Shown here piece by piece: positions 59,723 to 64,000 of a stretch of 64,000 nt of DNA. The first letter of the stretch is position 1; each line of letters starts with the position of its first letter. The notes under the pieces are model-generated. The model was not told where the DNA came from. It saw only the letters and a list, made by a program, of their open reading frames with translations, and did not search any database. The position numbers were made by a program, and so were the translations under genes. The stretch comes from Deltaproteobacteria bacterium (GTDB taxonomy: Bacteria; UBA10199; JACPAL01; GCA-016699445): positions 806,001 to 870,000 of the forward strand of contig CP064976.1 in assembly GCA_016699445.1 (NCBI GenBank), written 5' to 3'.

Positions 59723-60024
59723 CAAACCTCCACCATCACATCATCCCCAACGACTTTGCAGGGATAGGTATTAACACAAGCGGCAGGATTGACAGGTGAT
59801 TGACCCGTGGTCACATCAAACTCCCAACGATGCCAGGGACACGTCACGATGGTTCCATCGACTTCCCCATCCACCATTGGAGCTCCGCGATGAGGACACA
59901 GATTTTCAATCGCATAAAAGATCCATCGATATTAAAAAATAGCTATAGACTTATCGCCTACAGAGAGAGCTTTGCCTTGTTGGGAAGGAATTTCCTTGGT
60001 GGTAAATGCTTTTATTAATGACAT
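59722..60024 (-). CDS. Rieske-type [2Fe-2S] ferredoxin, frameshifted
   Basis: From ATG 60024 the frame reads SLIKAFTTKEIPSQQGKALS then VGDKSIAIF-stop. Removing one A from the A6 run at 59934-59939 (plus strand) continues NIDGSFYAIENLCPHRGAPM, VDGEVDGTIVTCPWHRWEFD and the C-terminal strand to 59722. C-x-H and C-x-x-H cluster ligands are both present (CPH, CPWH). About 100 residues, the size of the NirD/BphF-like ferredoxins. The neighbouring Cys-rich protein could be its partner. Confidence 0.8.
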
Positions 60025-60030
60025 AAAAAG

Positions 60031-60104
60031 TCGGGGCGACAAGATTTGAACTTGCGACATCCAGCTCCCAAAACTGGCGCTCTACCAGGCTGAGCTACGC
60101 CCCG
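60031..60104 (-). tRNA. tRNA-Pro, anticodon TGG
   Basis: The minus strand starts CGGGGCGTAGCTCAGCCTGG and ends GTTCAAATC-TTGTCGCCCCGA. The acceptor stem CGGGGCG/CGCCCCG pairs fully. The anticodon arm is CCAGT-TTTGGGA-GCTGG, giving anticodon TGG. The T-arm has GTTCAAATC. CCA is not encoded. Confidence 0.95.
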
Positions 60105-60174
60105 GGCATTGCAAAAACAGAATGGGGGTTGATGCCAATCTTTTTACAAAAGAGCAATGTGAAATATATTGAAA

Positions 60175-60384
60175 TTAAAGAGAGCTTCGAACTTCAAGAA
60201 GAGGGATTATTTCAGAAATAATGCGTTCTTTAAGTTGGGTCAAATCACGGTCATCAATAATAAATTGCCCCTGTAGGGCATGATTCACATAAGCACTAAA
60301 GTAAATCTTCCCTCTAGAGTCCGTGCTTTCTTCAAAAGAAACAGCACAGTTACCAATCATTGATTCTTCAATAACACTCCCCAT
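60175..60384 (-). CDS. Small hypothetical protein
   Basis: 69 residues, acidic, beginning MGSVIEESMIGNCAVSFEES. It stands alone between the tRNA and the sensor kinase gene. The composition is protein-like and no other frame competes. A weak ribosome-binding site (AAGTCC) is present. Not recognised. Confidence 0.45.
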   Translation of the reverse strand: MGSVIEESMIGNCAVSFEESTDSRGKIYFSAYVNHALQGQFIIDDRDLTQLKERIISEIIPLLEVRSSL

Positions 60385-60516
60385 AAGGACTTATCCCTAT
60401 TCAATAAAAGTGCCAATTCAAGACTTTCGTGACTTAGTTGATTTTCTTATATTTTTCTTTTGGATCCATGTTGAATAGGATAATTATTTTCCATAGAAGG
60501 ATATTTTTTATTTTCC

Positions 60517-62244
60517 TTATGCAGGCTGAAGAGAAAACTTCATCAAAAAACTAGTCCCTCGACCCACTTCACTTTCAACAACAATTTCTCCTCCGTGCCC
60601 TGAAACAATCTTTTTAGTAATGGCCAAACCTAATCCCAAACCTCCAGATTTAGTCGTCACAAAATCATCAAATAGCGTTGGAAGTCTTTCACGCGGAATA
60701 CCCATACCTGTATCTTTAAAAGTGATCCGGCAAACACCATCCCGTTTCAAAACTGTGACTTTCAAAGTCCCACCTTGAGGCATAGCCTGCACGGCATTAG
60801 AGATCATGTTGGAAAATACTCGATTCAAAGCCACAGCATCCCCTAAAATCTCAGGATCGGAAGGTTCTGGCTCAAAGAAAAAATCCACTTTTCTATTTTT
60901 TGCATCCACCTCAAATGTGGCCAAGGAATCACTCAAGACAGTATTTATCTTAAGAGGAATCAGATGAAGAGGTGTCTCATGAACCAAGTTATGCAAGTCA
61001 CTTAAAAATCGGTTTATCTTATCAAACTCACGCTCCACCGTACGACGAAATGTCTTTCGAAATTCTTCGTCATCATACATTTTTTCCATTAAACGACTGG
61101 TCGTTTCAATCGCCTGAATAGGATGCTTGAGATCGTGAGCTAAACCTGACGCCACACGACCAAAAAGAGAATGTCTTTCTTCGACCACCAATTTTTGCTG
61201 AATATCTTTAAGCTTTAAAACCATCTCATTAAAAGCTTCCGCCAAAACTTCAAACTCATCGCCCGTAGGAAGTGTAATGTAGTAATTCAAATTTCCACGG
61301 GATAATTCTTTTGTAGCTTGAGTGAGCTGACGAATCGGATGAACCACTTGTTTACGCCCCGCATACACACCCACACCTGAAGCCAAGGCAATAAATAGAC
61401 CCATGACGACTAGAAGCAAAAGAGTCATTTGACGAGTCAAAGCGTAAGCTTCAGACGTGGGCTGCTCAACAATCACCGACCATTGAGAATCCGCCATTTT
61501 AAAACCGACTGCCAAGACCTCTTCACCGTAGGAAGTTTTATAAAGCGTCCCTTGCGGTTGCAAAGCCGCAGCCCAGTTATTTTGTGGTTCGAAAATACTT
61601 TTGGAAAAAACTTCCTTTTTTCTAAAACCATTCCCAGAAGCAATCAAACGACCTTCAGGACCCACAATGCTCAAAACTCCTGAGTGACCAATTTTAATAT
61701 GATCCACTAAGTACCACATATGCATCAAATTGACTTCACCCACCAAAACACCTGTCACTTGCGTTAATTTTTTTACGGGAAAGACAACTTTCATCGCTGG
61801 AGACAGATCCTCTTTAATATAAACTGGGGATAAATAAGACTGACCTTCCAAGCCCTGTTTTAAAGATTCGTCTTGATAGATATCTGAAGCATTTTTTCCC
61901 AACCGAGTGGTTGCGACTTCATTTTTATTCACATCATACAAGGTCAGATCATTAAACTGATCAAAGCGATTAATATAATTTTCCAAAATCCTCTCTTCTT
62001 GCCAGGGCTGAAGTCCTGCATGATTCATATTTTCAGCTGTCGCTTCTATGATAGAGATGGCGTTTTTGATATATTGATCAATTTGTTCAGCGGCTCGCTG
62101 ACTGACATTTTGATGACCTTCACGAATCGATTGCATCGTGGCTCGACGCACCTGATGAACGGACAAAACTCCAAAAAATAAAAGCGGTACCAACGATGCC
62201 AGGATTAAGAATAAACCCAATTTTGTGCTAATTTTAGTTTTCAA
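60517..62244 (-). CDS. Membrane sensor histidine kinase (Cache-HAMP-HisKA-HATPase)
   Basis: 575 residues. Transmembrane helix at 8-28 (LGLFLILASLVPLLFFGVLS), an extracytoplasmic double Cache-like sensor to about 270, second helix at 275-297 (LLLLVVMGLFIALASGVGVY), HAMP (PIRQLTQATKELSRGNLNYY), then HisKA with phospho-His in GLAHDLKHPIQAIE, and HATPase N-box NRVFSNMISNAVQAMPQGG, G1 DTGMGI and G2 GGLGLGLAI. No response regulator lies beside it. A short ORF upstream overlaps its start by 11 bases. Ligand unknown. Confidence 0.92.
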   Translation of the reverse strand: MKTKISTKLGLFLILASLVPLLFFGVLSVHQVRRATMQSIREGHQNVSQRAAEQIDQYIKNAISIIEATAENMNHAGLQPWQEERILENYINRFDQFNDLTLYDVNKNEVATTRLGKNASDIYQDESLKQGLEGQSYLSPVYIKEDLSPAMKVVFPVKKLTQVTGVLVGEVNLMHMWYLVDHIKIGHSGVLSIVGPEGRLIASGNGFRKKEVFSKSIFEPQNNWAAALQPQGTLYKTSYGEEVLAVGFKMADSQWSVIVEQPTSEAYALTRQMTLLLLVVMGLFIALASGVGVYAGRKQVVHPIRQLTQATKELSRGNLNYYITLPTGDEFEVLAEAFNEMVLKLKDIQQKLVVEERHSLFGRVASGLAHDLKHPIQAIETTSRLMEKMYDDEEFRKTFRRTVEREFDKINRFLSDLHNLVHETPLHLIPLKINTVLSDSLATFEVDAKNRKVDFFFEPEPSDPEILGDAVALNRVFSNMISNAVQAMPQGGTLKVTVLKRDGVCRITFKDTGMGIPRERLPTLFDDFVTTKSGGLGLGLAITKKIVSGHGGEIVVESEVGRGTSFLMKFSLQPA

Positions 62245-62428
62245 GGGACGGCTTCACTATTTCATTCAAATTGAAAATGACAACCGTCATTTTGGCTCCT
62301 GTCATTTTAGCTATTTCAGGACAATTCATGGACAATATTTCATCCATCTCACTAAAAAGCGCATCAATATTAGCTAATATCGATTTTGGGTTTGACTTGA
62401 TTACAAGATCACAGCTAGCAGCGCGCAC
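62234..62428 (-). CDS. Short ORF overlapping the sensor kinase start
   Basis: 64 codons (ANIDALFSEMDEILSMNCPE, then MTVVIFNLNEIVKPSLEN). It overlaps the kinase start by 11 bases in the manner of coupled genes and has plausible composition. It might be the C-terminal remnant of a periplasmic binding protein that once fed the kinase, or a chance ORF. The gap 62429-62657 holds a 17-base palindrome at 62596-62612 (TAAGCAGC-T-GCTGCTTA) and nothing else recognised. Confidence 0.35.
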   Translation of the reverse strand: MRAASCDLVIKSNPKSILANIDALFSEMDEILSMNCPEIAKMTGAKMTVVIFNLNEIVKPSLEN

Positions 62429-62657
62429 TCTAAGGGTTTGACCTTGAGGGAGGTACGATCCTTAACTAAAGAGTTCGATTTTTGGATTCGCGTGTCCAAA
62501 AATGAAACTCATATAATTTTTTTCCGCTGAATATCTTCCCGCACGTTTCTTCGCTGTCCTCGTTGTTCCCTTGTATTTGTTGGTTTTTTTAAAAGTAAGC
62601 AGCTGCTGCTTATGTGCAGCGGCTTGGCATTGGGTTTGCCTTTGTGCGGAGTCAATT

Positions 62658-64000
62658 ATGCAAAATAAAATATTTTTTAAAGTGCTGATGACATTTTTAT
62701 GTCTCCAGCTTTTATCATCGTGTGGAAAATCGGGGCCGGCTCCTGCGACTTTTGTAGCAGAGATGTCCTTGCCGCCTTCTTTATCTTCTTTATCTAATTA
62801 CCAAGCATCCCTCACTCTGTATGATAATCAAACCAATCCTCAAACTCCCATTATAGGCCCTCTTTCTCTTGAAAAAATCAATGCACGCACCTGGTCGGCT
62901 GATGCTTTTGAAGTCGCCCAAGGCGATTATGTAGCAGAACTTAAGATGAATGTCGGACCCATTGCTTCAGAAACTGCAGCCCTAACAACTCTCAGACAAC
63001 CTCTGATGATCGCTATTGCCCGTCGGACCTTTTCATTTCCTGGAGGTTCGGTGGCCACAACGCTCTCCTTCCAACCCTCAGACTTTATAACCGACATGGA
63101 TCAAGATCTTGATGGGAGAACCAATCTTTCGGAATACACCGCCAACCTCAACCCCTTTTTAAATGACACGGATCAAGATGGGGTGAGCGATGGTCAAGAT
63201 CCCTTCCCTCTCGATATAAACGAATCGATCGATGAAGATCAGGATGGCATTGGCAATGGCCGAGACAACTGTCCTTTGATTGCCAATCCTCTTCAACAAA
63301 ACTTGGATCAAGATCGATTAGGAGATCTGTGCGATCCTGATCGTGACAATGACGGCCTCAATGACGTGGATGAGTTACGTTTGGGAAGTAATCCCGTTCA
63401 AACTGATTCGGATCAGGATAGCTTAATTGATGGTTTGGATAACTGTCCGGTTCTCTCCAATCTCAATCAAGCGGACAACGATCAGGATCATACGGGAGAT
63501 CTCTGTGACTTGGATGATGACAACGATGGCATAGCCGATACGCTTGATAATTGTTTGTTAGTTTCCAACAGTGACCAGGCCGACGCCAATCGTGATCGTA
63601 TTGGAGATGAATGCACCAATGACGATGATGGGGATGAGATCTTGGATGCTCAGGATAATTGTCGATTGATGACGAATCATGATCAGTTGGATTTTGATCG
63701 TGATGGTTTAGGCAATGTTTGCGATCCCGACTCAGACAATGATGGTCTCACCGATGACGACGAGAATGGCTTGGGTCGGGATCATATGCAGACCAACCCA
63801 TTAGCCACCGATACCGATAGTGATGGTATTTTAGACAATCGAGACAATTGTCCCACCATCTCAAATGTCAGGCAAGAAGATGCCGATCATGATGGGGATG
63901 GAGACGCGTGTGACTGTGCTTCTCATGATGAAAATATTAGAATTTCCTTCACTCTATGTTTCTACAGGAGTCTTTGAAGAATCGGTTTCTATTCCACGAG
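62658..64000 (+). CDS. Lipoprotein with thrombospondin type-3 calcium-binding repeats, C-terminus beyond window
   Basis: Starts at ATG 62658 after GGAG. Lipoprotein signal MTFLCLQLLSSCGKSG with Cys in the lipobox LSSC. A beta-rich domain (residues 25-135) is followed by at least eight TSP3 repeats of the DxDxDGxxDxxDNCP type (EDQDGIGNGRDNCPLIANPL, DNDQDHTGDLCDLDDDNDGI, DTDSDGILDNRDNCPTISNV) from about residue 140 on. The frame stops at 63977, but adding one A at 63931-63934 lets it run on through EFPSLYVSTGVFEESVSIPR to the edge. It binds calcium and lies on the cell surface or outer membrane. Confidence 0.85.

Overview
The window looks like an AT-rich Gram-negative chromosome of deltaproteobacterial type (Bdellovibrionota, Myxococcota or a related candidate lineage). 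Reasons: secreted thrombospondin-type-3 (TSP3) and Gly-rich surface proteins, a complete pseudaminic acid pathway of the kind used to glycosylate flagella or surface glycans, an RfaH/ops pair, many toxin-antitoxin (TA) modules, Ser/Thr kinases and an Snf2 ATPase. This placement is inference; no rRNA or ribosomal marker is present.

Layout. (1) 1-13.8 kb, minus strand: a surface-glycan operon led by an RfaH/NusG paralogue and an exact-consensus ops element, then an ABC flippase, PseB, PseC, an aldo/keto reductase, a Gfo/Idh-type dehydrogenase, an SDR, PseF, a PseG/acyltransferase-like/formyltransferase fusion, a second formyltransferase, a PIG-L deacetylase, PseI and a glycosyltransferase-like protein cut by the window edge. 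The products probably make and export an N-formylated pseudaminic acid-like glycan. (2) 13.9-20.7 kb: Snf2 helicase, ManC-type GDP-mannose enzyme, a GIY-YIG protein inside REP-like repeats, and GalU. (3) 20.7-48.3 kb: two paralogous secreted Gly-rich/TSP3 proteins on the minus strand, then a plus-strand series of large unfamiliar proteins: a beta-barrel-like TSP3 protein, a helical membrane protein, two Ser/Thr kinases sharing a new N-terminal domain, an FHA-like protein, a membrane AAA+ ATPase and three unknowns, one with a perfect EF-hand loop. Several have sigma-28 (FliA)-like promoters ending in CCGATAA. This is the best candidate for an undescribed system. (4) 38.4-41.0 kb and 48.3-51.5 kb: TA islands full of intact, truncated and duplicated modules (MNT/HEPN, HicBA, HigBA, BrnTA, MazF-like, VapC remnant) bounded by short dispersed repeats. 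(5) 51.5-64 kb: siroheme nitrite/sulfite reductase, MNT-HEPN pair, rhodanese-MoeB, peroxiredoxin, metallo-beta-lactamase-fold hydrolase, membrane proteins, CutA, Rieske ferredoxin, tRNA-Pro, sensor kinase and a TSP3 lipoprotein running off the right edge.

A caution for every reader: at least thirteen genes or gene pairs are broken by a single-base gain or loss, nearly always in a short A/T run, and each is restored by changing one base. The pattern looks more like consensus sequencing error than biology, so split genes are described here as reconstructed units. Coordinates were read by eye and start sites are choices, not measurements.
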